A stretch of 64,000 nt of DNA from positions 24,284,077 to 24,348,076 of the forward strand of contig NC_068973.1 in assembly GCF_016808095.1 (NCBI RefSeq). Direction: 5' to 3'. This document shows, piece by piece, positions 31,307 through 42,749 of the stretch; the stretch's first letter is position 1; each line of letters starts with the position of its first letter. The notes under the pieces are model-generated. The model ran no database searches. It was not told the DNA's origin and worked only from the letters and a program-made list of their open reading frames with translations. The position numbers were made by a program, and so were the translations under genes. Source of the stretch: Vigna angularis (lineage: Eukaryota; Streptophyta; Magnoliopsida; Fabales; Fabaceae).

Positions 31307-33197
31307 CCAGGGAAGTTCGGTCAACATCCTCTACTGGAAGACCTTCGTGCAGATGGATATCTCAGAGGACCTCATTGTCCCTTATGATGGGCAGATAGTA
31401 GGCTTCGCAGGAGAGAGGGTTGACACTAGGGGGTACGTAGAATTGAGAACAAGGTTGGGAACCGGACGCTCTAGCGAAGAGAAGAGGGTCCGATATATGC
31501 TGATAGAAGCTAACACGTCGTACAACGTACTGCTCGGTAGGCCGTGCCTAAATGCATTCGGGGCAATCATCTCTACCCCTCACCTCACGATGAAGTACAC
31601 CTCCGAAAAGGGAACTATCTGTACGGTCCGGGCGGACCAGAAGACAGCCCGGGAGTGTTACGCGGCGGGGTTGAAGCTGCACGTCCGACCAGTGAAGAGG
31701 CGGGCGGCCGGCTCTGAGGTGGCCATGGCAGACCTCGACCCAAGGACGAATACCGAGGACCGTCTGGAGCCTATCGGAGAAACCCAACCTATCTTGATAG
31801 GAAGGGAACCCACTCAGACCACCCTCATCGCCAGGGAGCTGAACCCTGAGATGGAAAAGGAGCTGAGTGCACTCCTATGGAAGAACCGGGATCTATTTGC
31901 GTGGACGGCAGCTGATATGTCGGGCATCCATCCCGCAATGATGTGCCATAAGCTCTCTCTTTTCCAAAACGCCTGCCCGGTCGCCCAGAAAAAACGAAGA
32001 ATGGGCGAGGACAAACGAAAAGCTGTGGAGGAGGAAGTGGAGAAGTTGAAGAAAGCTGGTTTTGTTCGGGAAGTCACGTATACCACGTGGCTAGCTAACG
32101 TGGTTATGGTGAAAAAGGCCAGTGGAAAATGGCGCATGTGCACTGATTACACGGACCTGAACAAACCCTGCCCGAAAGATTCGCACCCCCTACCCAGTAT
32201 AGACGCCCTGGTGGACGGCGCTTCTGGGCATCGAGTATTAAGTTTCTTGGATGCATATTCCGGATACAACCAGATACCCATGTATGGGCCGGACGTCGAG
32301 AAGACGGCATTCATAACGGAGAAATCCAACTTCTGTTATGAGGTCATGCCATTCGGCCTGAAGAATGCCGGGGCGACGTACCAGCGTTTAATGGACAGGA
32401 TCTTCCGGGAACAAATAGGCCGGTGCATGGACGTATACGTGGACGACATGGTAGTCCGATCCGCGGATGGAGATGGACACCTTAAAGACCTTGAGGAGGT
32501 GTTTCGACAAGTGAGGAAGTTCGGCATGCGCCTAAACCCCGCCAAATGTACATTTTGGGTAGCTGCCAGGAAGTTCTTGGGCTTCATGTTGACGTCCAGG
32601 GGGATCGAGGCCAACCCGGACAAGTGTGAAGCGATACTACAAATGCAAAGCCCGACCACCCTTAAGGAAATCCAAAGACTGGTCGGACACCTCACCGCTT
32701 TGTCCCGATTTATCCCCAACCTGGCGGAAAGAATGAGGCTGGTCCTGCGAAAATTGAAGAAAGGGGCCGGCCCGCCCTGGGACGACGAATGCGAACGAGC
32801 GTTTCAGGACGTCAAAACCATCCTTGTCAACCCACCGGTCATGAACCGCCCGATCCCAGGAGGAGATCTGCATATTTTCCTGGGAGTGTCAGAAACAGCC
32901 ATTAGTGCCGTGCTAATGCAAGAACGGCCTCAGGCGAGGTTAATTTATTTTGTGAGTCGCACGCTCCTGGACGCTGAAACCCGATACCAGCGGGTAGAGA
33001 AGGTGGCCTTAGCGTTGTTGCATGCCTCCCGAAGGCTTCGCCCTTACTTCCAAAGCCATCAGGTGATAGTCAGGACCGACTTCCCTATCTCCAAAATCCT
33101 CAGGAAGCCGGACTTAGCCGGACGGATGGTGGCATGGGCAGTTGAGCTCTCGGAGTTCGGCTTACGATATGAGCCGAGAGGATCGGTCAAAGGCTAA
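31254..33197 (+). CDS. Pol: protease, reverse transcriptase and first RNase H
   Basis: 647 codons, overlapping the gag end by 53 bases in another frame. Residues 10-110 are the aspartic protease (VLVDQGSSVNILYWKTF, with the D-x-G-S active site; NVLLGRPCLNAFGA flap). Reverse transcriptase covers about residues 240-440: WRMCTDYTDLNKPCPKD, FLDAYSGYNQIPM, FITEKSNFCYEVMPFGL and the catalytic YVDD in CMDVYVDDMVV. A degenerate RNase H follows (LHIFLGVSETAISAVL, SRTLLDAETRY), ending at TAA 33195. The next codons continue the family pattern as HLADFAAELPPSG, with TAA replacing the usual GQ codon and a TAG soon after. These stops separate it from the downstream frame. Confidence 0.9.
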   Translation: MVITAEIARYGISKVLVDQGSSVNILYWKTFVQMDISEDLIVPYDGQIVGFAGERVDTRGYVELRTRLGTGRSSEEKRVRYMLIEANTSYNVLLGRPCLNAFGAIISTPHLTMKYTSEKGTICTVRADQKTARECYAAGLKLHVRPVKRRAAGSEVAMADLDPRTNTEDRLEPIGETQPILIGREPTQTTLIARELNPEMEKELSALLWKNRDLFAWTAADMSGIHPAMMCHKLSLFQNACPVAQKKRRMGEDKRKAVEEEVEKLKKAGFVREVTYTTWLANVVMVKKASGKWRMCTDYTDLNKPCPKDSHPLPSIDALVDGASGHRVLSFLDAYSGYNQIPMYGPDVEKTAFITEKSNFCYEVMPFGLKNAGATYQRLMDRIFREQIGRCMDVYVDDMVVRSADGDGHLKDLEEVFRQVRKFGMRLNPAKCTFWVAARKFLGFMLTSRGIEANPDKCEAILQMQSPTTLKEIQRLVGHLTALSRFIPNLAERMRLVLRKLKKGAGPPWDDECERAFQDVKTILVNPPVMNRPIPGGDLHIFLGVSETAISAVLMQERPQARLIYFVSRTLLDAETRYQRVEKVALALLHASRRLRPYFQSHQVIVRTDFPISKILRKPDLAGRMVAWAVELSEFGLRYEPRGSVKG

Positions 33198-33251
33198 CAC
33201 TTAGCAGATTTCGCGGCCGAGCTACCACCGTCCGGCTAGGACGAGTGGAAC

Positions 33252-34940
33252 TTGTATGTGGATGGAGCGTCTGGTCGATCGGTCAGCGGGGCCGGCATCG
33301 TGCTCGAGGGCCCCAACGGATTCTTGCTAGAACATTCCTTGATCTTCAAGTTCAAGGTATCCAACAATCAGGCCGAGTATGAGGCTCTGATGGCCGGACT
33401 CGAGCTGGCAAAAGACATGGGGGCAAGGAGAATAACCTGCCGGACGGACTCAGAGCTGGTGGTGGGTCAAATGAATGGCAACTACCAGGTCCGAGAGGAA
33501 CGTTTATTGCGATATTTCCAACGGGCAACGGAACTCGCAAAAGCATTCGATAAAGTTGACATACAGCATATTCCCAGGGAACAAAACACGAGGGCAGACG
33601 TACTATCTAAGCTTAGTTCGGGAAAGGAAAAAGGACAGTTAACTACTGTCGTGCGGCAGGTTCTACTTCAGCCTTCAGTAGAGTGTTCGGCGGTGTCCGA
33701 CGGGGGAAAAGATTGGCGAACAGAAATCAGAGAAATCATGACTCGCCAGGATGAAGGGCGGACGGTAGGACCGAGCGAAGCTAAGAAGGTCGCCCGGTAT
33801 CTTGTGGTGGGGGACGACCTGTATCGCAGAGGATTCTCTTCCCCTCTAGTTAAATGCTTGGGAGAGGCAGAAGCGCATTACGTTATGGACGAGCTCCATA
33901 ATGGCATTTGCGGCCTTCACACAGGATGGCGGACGCTAAAAGCCCGGCTACTGAGAGCCGGATATTACTGGCCTACTGTGGAAGCGGACACAAGGGCATT
34001 CGTCCAAAGATGCGTTCGCTGCCAAGAGCATTCCAACAACTCCCACCTACCGCCGCACGCCCTCCATTCAATATCATCCCCGTGGCCGTTCGCCCAATGG
34101 GGTATGGATATCGTAGGACCGTTCCCAGTAGGACAGGCACAGAAGAAGTTCCTCCTGGTGGCGGTGGATTACTTTACGAAATGGGTAGAGGCCGAGCCCC
34201 TGGCAACCATCACGGCCGCCCAAGTCCAGAAGTTCTGCTGGAAATTGATATGTCGCTTCGGCCTCCCTCGATCGATCATCACAGATAACGGCCGGCAGTT
34301 TATTGACAAGAAACTAGCCGAATTCTTCAAAGGATTGGGGATTAAGCACGTCACCAGCTCAGTAGAACACCCCCAAACGAACGGGCAAGCAGAAGCGATG
34401 AATAAGACCATAGTCTCGGAGCTTAAGCGGCGTTTGGGAGAAAAGAAGGGAGCGTGGGTGGACGAGCTACCCGAGGTCCTATGGGCGTATAGATGCACAC
34501 CTCATGTAACCACAGGCGAAACCCCTTTCAACCTAACTTATGGTACTGATGCCATGTTACCGGTAGAACTGGGGGAATCGTCCCTAAGGCGGCAAGTCGA
34601 AGACCTGAACCTCAACGACCAAGAGCTGAGAATCGAGTTAGACTCCCTAGATGAACGACGAGACCGGGCGGCATTGAGGGCCGAAGCATGCAAGCGCATG
34701 GTTGAAAGAAAATACAACTCCAAGGTCCGGCCAAGAAGCTTCCAGGAGGGGGATTTAGTGTGGAGAAAAGCTGGCGACGCCCGCCGAAACCCAGCGCATG
34801 GAAAGCTTGCTGCCAAATGGGAAGGGCCGTTCCGAATAATGGAAGCCCTAGGAAACGGGGCGTATAGGCTGGAGCGCATGGACGGACGTTCCATTCCCAA
34901 CACTTGGAACGCCACGCATCTAAAGTTTTACTTTAGTTAA
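33252..34940 (+). CDS. Pol: second RNase H and integrase
   Basis: 562 codons from ATG 33252-equivalent MYVDGASGRSVSGAG; in the intact protein it would join the previous frame. Residues 1-125 form the additional RNase H with the D...E...D residues (VDGASG, NNQAEYEALMAGLELA, TDSELVVGQMNG), a Tat-lineage hallmark. Integrase: HHCC zinc site (HYVMDELHNGICGLHTG and CVRCQEH), then the DDE core with GMDIVGPFPVG, ITDNGRQFID and NGQAEAMNKTI, and a C-terminal domain ending TWNATHLKFYFS. The integrase would insert element cDNA into the chromosome. All catalytic residues I looked for are present, so only the upstream stops and the gag shift disable it. Confidence 0.9.
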   Translation: MYVDGASGRSVSGAGIVLEGPNGFLLEHSLIFKFKVSNNQAEYEALMAGLELAKDMGARRITCRTDSELVVGQMNGNYQVREERLLRYFQRATELAKAFDKVDIQHIPREQNTRADVLSKLSSGKEKGQLTTVVRQVLLQPSVECSAVSDGGKDWRTEIREIMTRQDEGRTVGPSEAKKVARYLVVGDDLYRRGFSSPLVKCLGEAEAHYVMDELHNGICGLHTGWRTLKARLLRAGYYWPTVEADTRAFVQRCVRCQEHSNNSHLPPHALHSISSPWPFAQWGMDIVGPFPVGQAQKKFLLVAVDYFTKWVEAEPLATITAAQVQKFCWKLICRFGLPRSIITDNGRQFIDKKLAEFFKGLGIKHVTSSVEHPQTNGQAEAMNKTIVSELKRRLGEKKGAWVDELPEVLWAYRCTPHVTTGETPFNLTYGTDAMLPVELGESSLRRQVEDLNLNDQELRIELDSLDERRDRAALRAEACKRMVERKYNSKVRPRSFQEGDLVWRKAGDARRNPAHGKLAAKWEGPFRIMEALGNGAYRLERMDGRSIPNTWNATHLKFYFS

Positions 34941-35039
34941 TTTCTATGACTGGATCACGTCTACTGCTTTTTCCAAATAATGACAGAATATTTCTCTTCC
35001 CCTACAAACGTAACTTTATTTTGTAGAGACCGAGTTGGC

Positions 35040-35590
35040 AGGACAACTCATCCATAAAGGAACGTCCGCCCTATCAAACGCTAAGCTGGTGAAAAAGAGT
35101 GTTCCAACGAGAACAACTCTCAGCTTGGTTGGGCGACGAAGTGAATGACCGTCCGCCCTATCAAACGCCAAGCTGGTGAAAAAGAGTGTTCCAACGAGAA
35201 CAACTCTCAGCTTGGTTGGGCGACGAAGCGAAGGACCGTCCGCCCTATCAAACGCCAAGCTGGTGAAAAAGAGTGTTCCAACGAGAACAACTCTCAGCTT
35301 GGTTGGGCGACGAAGCGAAGGACCGTCCGCCCTAGCAAGCGCCAAGCTGGTGAAAAAGAGTGTTCCAACGAGAACAACTCTCAGCTTGGTTGGGCGATGA
35401 AGCGAAGGACCGTCCGCCCTATCAAACGCCAAGCTGGTGAAAGAGTGTTCCAACGAGAACAACTCTCAGCTTGGTTGGGCGACGAAGCGAAGGACCGTCC
35501 GCCCTATCAAACGCCAAGCTGGTAAAAAAGAGTGTTCCAACGAGAACAACTCTCAGCTTAGTTGGGCAATGAAGCAAAAATTAAACATCT
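35040..35590 (+). repeat. 87-bp tandem repeat array, about six copies
   Basis: The unit contains GACCGTCCGCCCTATCAA, AAGAGTGTTCCAACGAG and CTCAGCTTGGTTGGGCGA. GACCGTCC starts occur at 35147, 35234, 35321, 35408 and 35493, so the period is 87 with one 85-base unit. 87 is a multiple of three, which leaves both strands open over the array; I treat those frames as artefacts. Tandem arrays between pol and the 3' LTR are known in Tat elements. Confidence 0.95.
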
Positions 35591-35850
35591 AAAAGCTAAA
35601 CGTTGACATCCGCCCAGGAAAACGAAGGGCAATCCCCACCCCGGCCGGACCATTATTAAAGTCAGTTAACTTGGTGAGAATAAAGGTGCATCCAAGGAGA
35701 AATGAAATTAGAAAAGATAATTGTGTATTAATCGAATGCGCCAAAATGCGCCTGGATTTACAAAAAGACCGTCCGGCCAACCTCTCGATAATCCAAGTCG
35801 TTGGACGGACGGACATACGATACACATCAAAAAATGAAAGGAAAAGAATC

Positions 35851-38034
35851 CTAACTATCTTCCCCGGCATCGGCCTTCCCGGTCGGCTCATTTTCCTCGG
35901 CGACCTGCAGATCCACCAAGACGCCGTCAAAAACGTCCTTCTCAATATCTACACCAAGAGAATATGGCTCTGGAGTGCCCGCCAGAAGGGACACCTGGCG
36001 AAGGGCCTTGTTAATGCCTTCCTCATGTTCAAACATGACAGTCGACTCCAACTCAGCGATCTTCTCCTTGGCCTTCGCGACTTCAAAAGTAAGCACCTCG
36101 TTTGCTTTGGTGCGCTCGGCCTCGGCTTCCTTTAGGCGGGCTACCTCCGCCTTCAGCTGTCGACCTTCCTCCGCCATACGCTCTTGTTCGCCCCAGGCGG
36201 CTTCCAAACCTTCGGCGGCCTCCCTCTTGGCCTTCTCAAGATCGGCCTCCAGCTGCTCGACCTTCTTATCATAGTCATCTTGAGCAAGGATCATCTGCTC
36301 CAAGGTTAGCTGAAGGGAGGCCGAGTTTTTCTTCTCCCTGTCAAGCTCGGCTCGGACCTCCGCCACTCCAGGGCGGTCGGCAAATTCCCTCAGATACCAG
36401 GCCAGGGCGGAAGTCCGAGTTGACATCTCTAGCATGGCATTAGTTAACTCCAGTTCAGAAAGGGGCTCAATGAGCGCCCATTGAGAGGAGGTCATGTGGA
36501 ACTTGGCATGGTCGCTCATGCTGAATTCCGGGCTGAAGACGCCGCCCGGTAAGGGGATGGTCGGGACCCTCTCCCGATCTTTCTCTTTGCCTTTGCCCTT
36601 CCGGGCCTTCTTTGAAGCTGATCGAGACGAAGAGCCCTCCTTGTCTTTTCGTCCCTCAGCAGCAGGCTCTTTTCTCTTACGTGTCAAGGGATCAACGGAG
36701 GCAGTGGCCGCCTCAGATGACGGGTCCACTTGGACGGCAGCCAATTCTCGTTCGGGATCCGGACTTGGCACCTTGCCGCTTAAACCCCCAGGCTTCCCGG
36801 CAGGAGGGGCTCCCATCTTCGGAGCTAGGCGTAAGTTCGGAAGGCGCCCTGCAAGAGGAGGACGGGGCACGTTGGGAACATTCGTCGTTCGGGCGGTCGA
36901 CGAGCTGGCCCCAGACTTCTTCCAGGTAGCCATAAAGTTGGATTTGCGGGGGCTCGGAGTCGTCATCAGTTCTGCAAGAAACAGAGCAATTCAGAAGATT
37001 TAACGTCAGTATACGAAAGACAAACACACCCAAAAAGACAACACCATACCGAACGCCTTTTGTCCACAATCCTCAAGACTAAGGCATTCGACCAAGTGAC
37101 GGGCGGAGATCCGGCGGGGGAGGGCATTGATAGTACGAACGACCTCAAGGTCGGGTGCTGTTAAGGCTCCCACAGAAGTCGCCCTTATTCGACGGGGGTC
37201 TCTCGTCCAGTAAAACGGGAACAGCGGTTTCCCTTCACCATCATAAAATTCGTGGCGGCCGGCTTTGTCAATGATTATTTTGAAATAATGATGCTTGAAA
37301 TTTTTGAAAGAATCAGAGAAGGGGCGGAACAGGGTCCTGTCCCGAACTGATGTAAAAGATACCCAGCTACCAGTAGGAGAAGGGCGGACCTCGAAATAAT
37401 AAAAGAAGACCGGAGTAGTGGGAGTGACGCCCACGGCTAAGCACATTGCCAAAAAAGCCTGCACGGCCGCCCAAGAGTTGGGATGCAGCTGCGCGGGAGC
37501 CACATTAACCTCCCGAAGAATGGCCATTTGAAACTTGGTAAAAGGCACCCGGATAAAAAGATGGGTGAAGAAGGTCACATACATATAAAAGAAATCGTCT
37601 GGACTCGACCTTTTTTCGAAAAAGACCCTTTCATTTAACAGACTGACTCCGGCCCGGATCAACCTCGAGTCTTCTATATCCCGGACGATATGGGTACGGC
37701 GGACCCTCCATTCTAGTTCCTTGCGATAGGCGTAGGGGGAAGCATACCGGCTAGGATCGTGGGGAGCCTATTCAGCCACCACCACCCCTTGGCCGTCCGG
37801 CTCGAAAGGAGACCCATCCACACGGATACCGCTCTTGAGCAGGAATATGGGCACGCCATAAAAGACCCGGTCGCCTGGCGAGACCGGCACTTCAGGGTCC
37901 GCCCCGGATGACTCGACCGCCTCATCTACGAAGTGAGAAGAAACCGAACTAAGGGAATCACCACCGCTCCTCGCCGACCCCTCCCGGACTCCAACCGACG
38001 ACTCAGAACTCGACTCGATAGACACAACTGCCAT
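35851..38034 (-). CDS. Spliced antisense gene of the Tat-type element (plant gypsy-type 'transposase_28'-like protein)
   Basis: On the minus strand, ATG at 38034 opens exon 1 (38034-37050); a 78-base intron (37049-36972, GTATGG donor, TTCTTGCAG acceptor) leads to exon 2 (36971-35851). Joined, the reading phase is kept and gives 701 codons plus stop. One in-frame TAG (37768-37770, VVAE-stop-APHDP) interrupts exon 1, probably from CAG. Residues about 130-240 (FTKFQMAILREVNVAP, LHPNSWAAVQAFLAMC) resemble the 'putative gypsy type transposon' domain of plant retroelement extra proteins. Exon 2 starts Pro/Ser-rich, then basic (KKARKGKGKEK), and ends in a long coiled coil (LDREKKNSASLQLTLEQM to EKIAELEST). 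Function unknown; a nuclear or regulatory role is only inference. Confidence 0.8.
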
Positions 38035-38329
38035 TTATTACTTGAGAGAAGAAAGAATTTGAAAGCTTGGATAAGGAAGAGGAGTGAAAATGATCTCGTC
38101 CCATCCGCTATTTATAGGAAAAGTTAACGAACCGTTTGGCGCGTCCTAGCCGTCAAGATCTAGCACGACCAACGCTCCAGATCTGGCGACGTTTCGCCTA
38201 CCATCAATGGGAGAGTGACGCGTGTTTTCCCGCTCAAAAACAAAATTCAAAAGCTCACTGGATTCGGCCCAAGGCGCGTCATATTCAAAATCCTACGTCC
38301 ACTACGTGCACTAGGACTTGGGGGGCTTG

Positions 38330-39141
38330 TGTACCAGGGAGAGCCGGACACTGTACGGAAGGATGCCCACGTGGATGGCCGTCCGCCCGTTTCGGTGCCC
38401 ACGTCACCCAAAGGGCCAACGACCGTTCGCCCGTTTCGTTAACCAGATAGAACCTCTGTTTGTAAGAGAAACTTTGAAGAACTCACATGGAATTCTATCA
38501 CCACGAGACAGCCCCGCACTCTCTACACTCACAAAAAGTGTTCTTCAAGAAAATGCCGAGAGACGAAACGTCTGGTACCAGGGAGTGTCGGACACCGTAC
38601 GGGAGGACGCCCACGTAGAGGGTCGTCCGCCCAACTTAGTGCCCGAGTCACCCATAGGGCCAACAACCATCCGCCTTCCCCGGTATCGAAGGTTTGGAAG
38701 ATTCTCATAAATGTGAAGGATCGAATACGTAAGGCGGACGCCTGTGTCACTTGGGCAGACGCCCATACCTCACTGACCGGCCAAATCACTAATCATTGTG
38801 GCTTAGGTAAATTAACCTGGTTTAGAGGTAAGTAGAAATTAGAAGCTATTGGGCTATGTTGGGCCGTGATTAACTTTTCACTAATCCCAAGCCCATAGCG
38901 AAAACTATAAATACAGGTTCACGGTGAGTAGTAGATAGGTTACATTGAATGCGCATTTATTACTATCCCCTGAGAAAAGCCATTGCTCTGAAACTGACTT
39001 TGGCATCGGAGAATCTTTTGTAGGTCTCCACCCCTCAGGATCAAGAGGAGAGTCAAGGCTCGGGAAGAAGATCCGCCACGGAGACAAGATTGCAGGAGAA
39101 TTTGGAGGTTCGGAACAGCACAGCCCTACACATCCGAAACA
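38330..39141 (+). repeat. 3' LTR of the Tat-type element
   Basis: 812 bp preceded by the polypurine tract GGACTTGGGGGGCT. TATA box conserved at 38906-38913. It also supplies the promoter-distal side of the antisense gene, whose start (38034) is 296 bases away. Confidence 0.93.
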
Positions 39142-39146
39142 ATTCT

Positions 39147-42100
39147 GATGCTAGAAATATCAATTATTATGTAAGAAATGTTAAATAGGCTAAATAACAA
39201 TCAACTACAAACAAATTAGCTAATTAAATTAATAGATTACTAAAATTAAGAAAAATGGACCATAAAGTAATTATGAGACTAGTTTCTTTAAATGCATGGA
39301 TGAAAATGGAGTAATTAAAATTGCATAACACACCTATGTAAAAAAGGATAAGCAATCATAAAAAAAAATAGATAGTTTTCTAAGGATGATAAAGGAATGA
39401 GACAAATATAAGTTTTTTTCTATCTTATCTTTATTTAAATCACATACATATGTGATAATAAAGTATGTCATCATATTAGTTATCAAATCTCGTTTTACAC
39501 ATAAGAATCAATTATATTGATATTAATTGTTATTTTATTTAGAAAAAAAAATACATTTAGTTAAAATATTATGTTAATTTTAGTAATTAATTGACAAATA
39601 TATTTACTAAATTATTACGTAACTTAAAATTAATTATATTTATAGCAACATTAATATATATATTTTTCATGGAGTATCTAGGAAATCTTATTAAGTATTC
39701 TGTATTCAATTTATTATATTTGTGTTATTAAAGAAGTTAGACGTAACCATCTTATATTCATATTTTTGTATTTTCATATTTATAAATACATAATCATATG
39801 TGTTCCCTACACTTTAGATATTTAGTCTATGTCTCTTCCTCTTTTATTTTAGCACAATTGATATAAATTTTTTATCTCATTTCCAACCTTATCGAAAACA
39901 TACTCGGACTTATACCTTTTTAGGGTAATATTAATTAAATAAATTTTACTAGAAATAAAATTCACAATAAATACAACATAGTATTATGAATTATTCAATA
40001 ACAATAGTATAAAAAAATTACAGTTATATAAATATGATATAAGAGTATTAAATAACAATAGAATAAATGTCAAATAGTTATGAAAAAAATAAAAAATATT
40101 AAATGCCTATCTTAGAAATAAGTTACGAAAAAACCAAACAAAAATATACAATTTTTTATTATATAATAAATTAAAAATATTTTAATAATTTAATAGAAAA
40201 AGGAAAATATAAAGATGAGATAAGTATTATGAAAACCATAACAAGTTTAAGCATATAAAGAGTGATTTATTTGCTATTCCTATAAAATACGAGTTCAAAC
40301 TTTTTATTGAGTTTTTTTTTTGTGTTATCTTTTAGTAAATAATAAAAATACAATGATGTTGATATGTAATGTTTATTTTAATATATTTTAAAACATCAAA
40401 ATGAGTGTTGATAAGTATATTTAAAAAACAGAAGAAAGAAACAACAGAGGAAAAAGGTAGTTAAAAGAAATCCAAATTAGTTAAATGAAAGCACATGTGA
40501 GTGAGTGGTAGAGGAAAGGTGGAAATGAAGGAATGGATATTAGAAATGGGACCCATAGAATTGAAGAATAGACCAGAGATGAGTCCCTGCCACAAATTTC
40601 ACATATTCAGTTATCTAGTTAAAATGGTTACTATAACCTCTTTCTCTTCGTTCATAATCTCTATAACAAATTTAAACAATACCACCATACAACTGACATC
40701 ATCTTATAGCCCTTTTATACAATGACATCATCTTAGTTTAGACAAATTACAATAAAAAATAATATTCAAAATACAAAAATAATTCATCATAAAATTCTTA
40801 AGACAATTTTAACTTTTTCTGGCCTTTTTTTAATTAATGATGTGTGCATTTAACAAACACGAAAGTTCGTGCAAATCACGGAAAGGATTGACTATTTCTG
40901 TAATTGCATTATATAATTACTCATTATTTTATTCGTATTTTTGGTGAGAAATTTATTAAGTTAAGTCTGTAGGGTTTGTACTAATGATACAAATATTATT
41001 TTAATTCTATTTGAAAATTTCTAAATAAATAAAGGGAGAATATATGGTAAATAATAAAAAGACACATTTGACAAATAAATATGAATTCAATTTAAACATA
41101 ATAATAATGTTAAAGATATAAAAGAAGGAATAAGCTAAAACTGTGTGCTGAAGAGCAGTTCGTGGTTTAAGTCAAGCTTCATCATTTGGCAATTGATTAC
41201 GGAACATCCTATAATTCAAAATGTATAGAATTTCCAAAAGTTAAACGCACTCATTTTTAATGTGTTGATATGGTAGAATTTAACATATTAATGATATATT
41301 AAAATTAACTACAACAAATATTAGCGCACGTGTGTTTGTTTATTTTTATGATGATAAAAATAATAAAATTACCATTATTATCATTATTATAATTATAAAA
41401 TTAAATTAAATAATTTTTATAGTTTTATTGTAAGTTTTTTTTAATTTACCCAATAATTAAAAAATTATTAAATTAAAAAGAATAGCAAATCAAAATAGGA
41501 TAAAGTTGAAAATATAATATAATAAGATTAAGAGTATCAAATTTTAGTTGACAAAAATATTCTCATATATTATGAATTTAAGTTTTAAGATTAAAGATAT
41601 TTAAATAATTTTTTATTTTTTATTTTAAATTAAAAATAAAAATTATTAAAATACTTCTATGTTTAAAGTATATTCTTTTTTATGAATATAGATATTTTAA
41701 TCAACTAAAATTTGATACATTTTAAGAGATTACATAAATTAGTAAACCCTATGATAAAATTAATAAAATAATTATTTTAATTTAAAAGAATAATTATTTA
41801 AAAAATAAAATTAAAAAATAAAGGTGAATACCAAAAGAAAAATTCCTTATATAAACTGACGGACCATCTAATAAATTTTGTGTTATACCGATTAACCCAT
41901 ATGTTAAATGAGTTATAATTTATAAATCTAATTTACATTACGCCTACAAATTACTGGCTTTAAAAGATTAAAAAAATAGCTTTAAAAGATAAAATAATAT
42001 TAAAATATAGTTTTAAATAAAAGTTAAAAAATAAAATATATTTTAAAATTTAAGTCATGTTAATGAAATTAATTTTAATTTAGGTATAATAATTTAATAA

Positions 42101-42740
42101 ATTTGTATGTATGTATTTATATGAAATTCTAGACTTAGGTAGCATCAACTGTTCGTTAGGACGGCAATTTAATACTTTTAAAACTTTTCCAATAATAAGA
42201 GAAGAAACTTTTTTGTGTTATTGAAACCTTTAATTACAAAATATGCGATGCTTAAAAGGTAACGGGATTTGAACTAAGTTTAGAGACTTCATAATAGAGC
42301 TCTTAATCTAACTTAATTCGTTTTTTAACATAATAAAAAACTTAGTTAACTCAAACTCACGTGGTAGTAAAAAATATAGCAGCATTAGAATAATCCCAAG
42401 TTGTTTAGTAAATTGCCTACTAAATGCATGGGTGCATATCAAGTGGACTTTTCTTTCTTTCTTTTTTCTTTCCTTTTTGTTCATAACAGAAGTTGACCTG
42501 GGTATAATAGTTTATAGATTTAATAAATTAATAATTAATAATATTAATAATATATACTGACATAAAGTATCAGAAATTTGTATTGATATATAATAAGCTT
42601 GTTTTTTTCTGGTTATCATAAACTTCTTAATAAGAATAAAAATTTTCTTATTAATTTTAATCATGCAACAATATATTTATAATTGTTAGGTTTAATTATT
42701 TATGAGATTCTTATTTGGAATGAGTAACTCAAATAGATTT
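39147..42740. other. AT-rich intergenic DNA
   Basis: About 3.6 kb with no credible gene. Open frames are short and AT-biased (one of 74 codons at 40501 has no recognisable motif). The one structured part is the diverged inverted-repeat element at about 41530-41755. Confidence 0.6.
41530..41755. mobile_element. Diverged miniature relative of the 27485 Mutator-like element
   Basis: Two arms in inverted orientation share GTATCAAATTTTAGTTGA and then TTAATAATTTTT-like sequence, and the right end reads TTAGTAAACCCT, the complement of AGGGTTTACTAA. The arms resemble the inner inverted repeat of the element at 27485-28725 (GTTTTAGTGGACAAAAATAT, GTTTTAAGGTTAAGGATAT). The left outer end is not clear. 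Confidence 0.55.
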
Positions 42741-42749
42741 TTTATTTCT

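Larger units (their letters stand above)
29063..39141 (+). mobile_element. Tat-type Gypsy retrotransposon with antisense gene, TSD ATTCT
   Basis: Two 812-bp LTRs (29063-29874 and 38330-39141) start TGTACCAGGG and end AAACA; ATTCT is duplicated at 29058-29062 and 39142-39146. The primer site TGGCGCCCACCGTGGGG follows the 5' LTR. Order: gag, protease, reverse transcriptase, RNase H, integrase, a tandem repeat array, then a spliced gene on the opposite strand. That arrangement is characteristic of the Tat lineage, whose members carry extra open frames between pol and the 3' LTR. A gag-pol frameshift and two in-frame stops before RNase H disable it. The GC-rich coding sequence stands out against the AT-rich surroundings. 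Confidence 0.95.

Noticed and set aside
35016..35525. Open frames on both strands encoding a repeated 29-residue unit
   Set aside because: The 87-bp period is a multiple of three, so any frame without a stop in one unit stays open. No other coding evidence.
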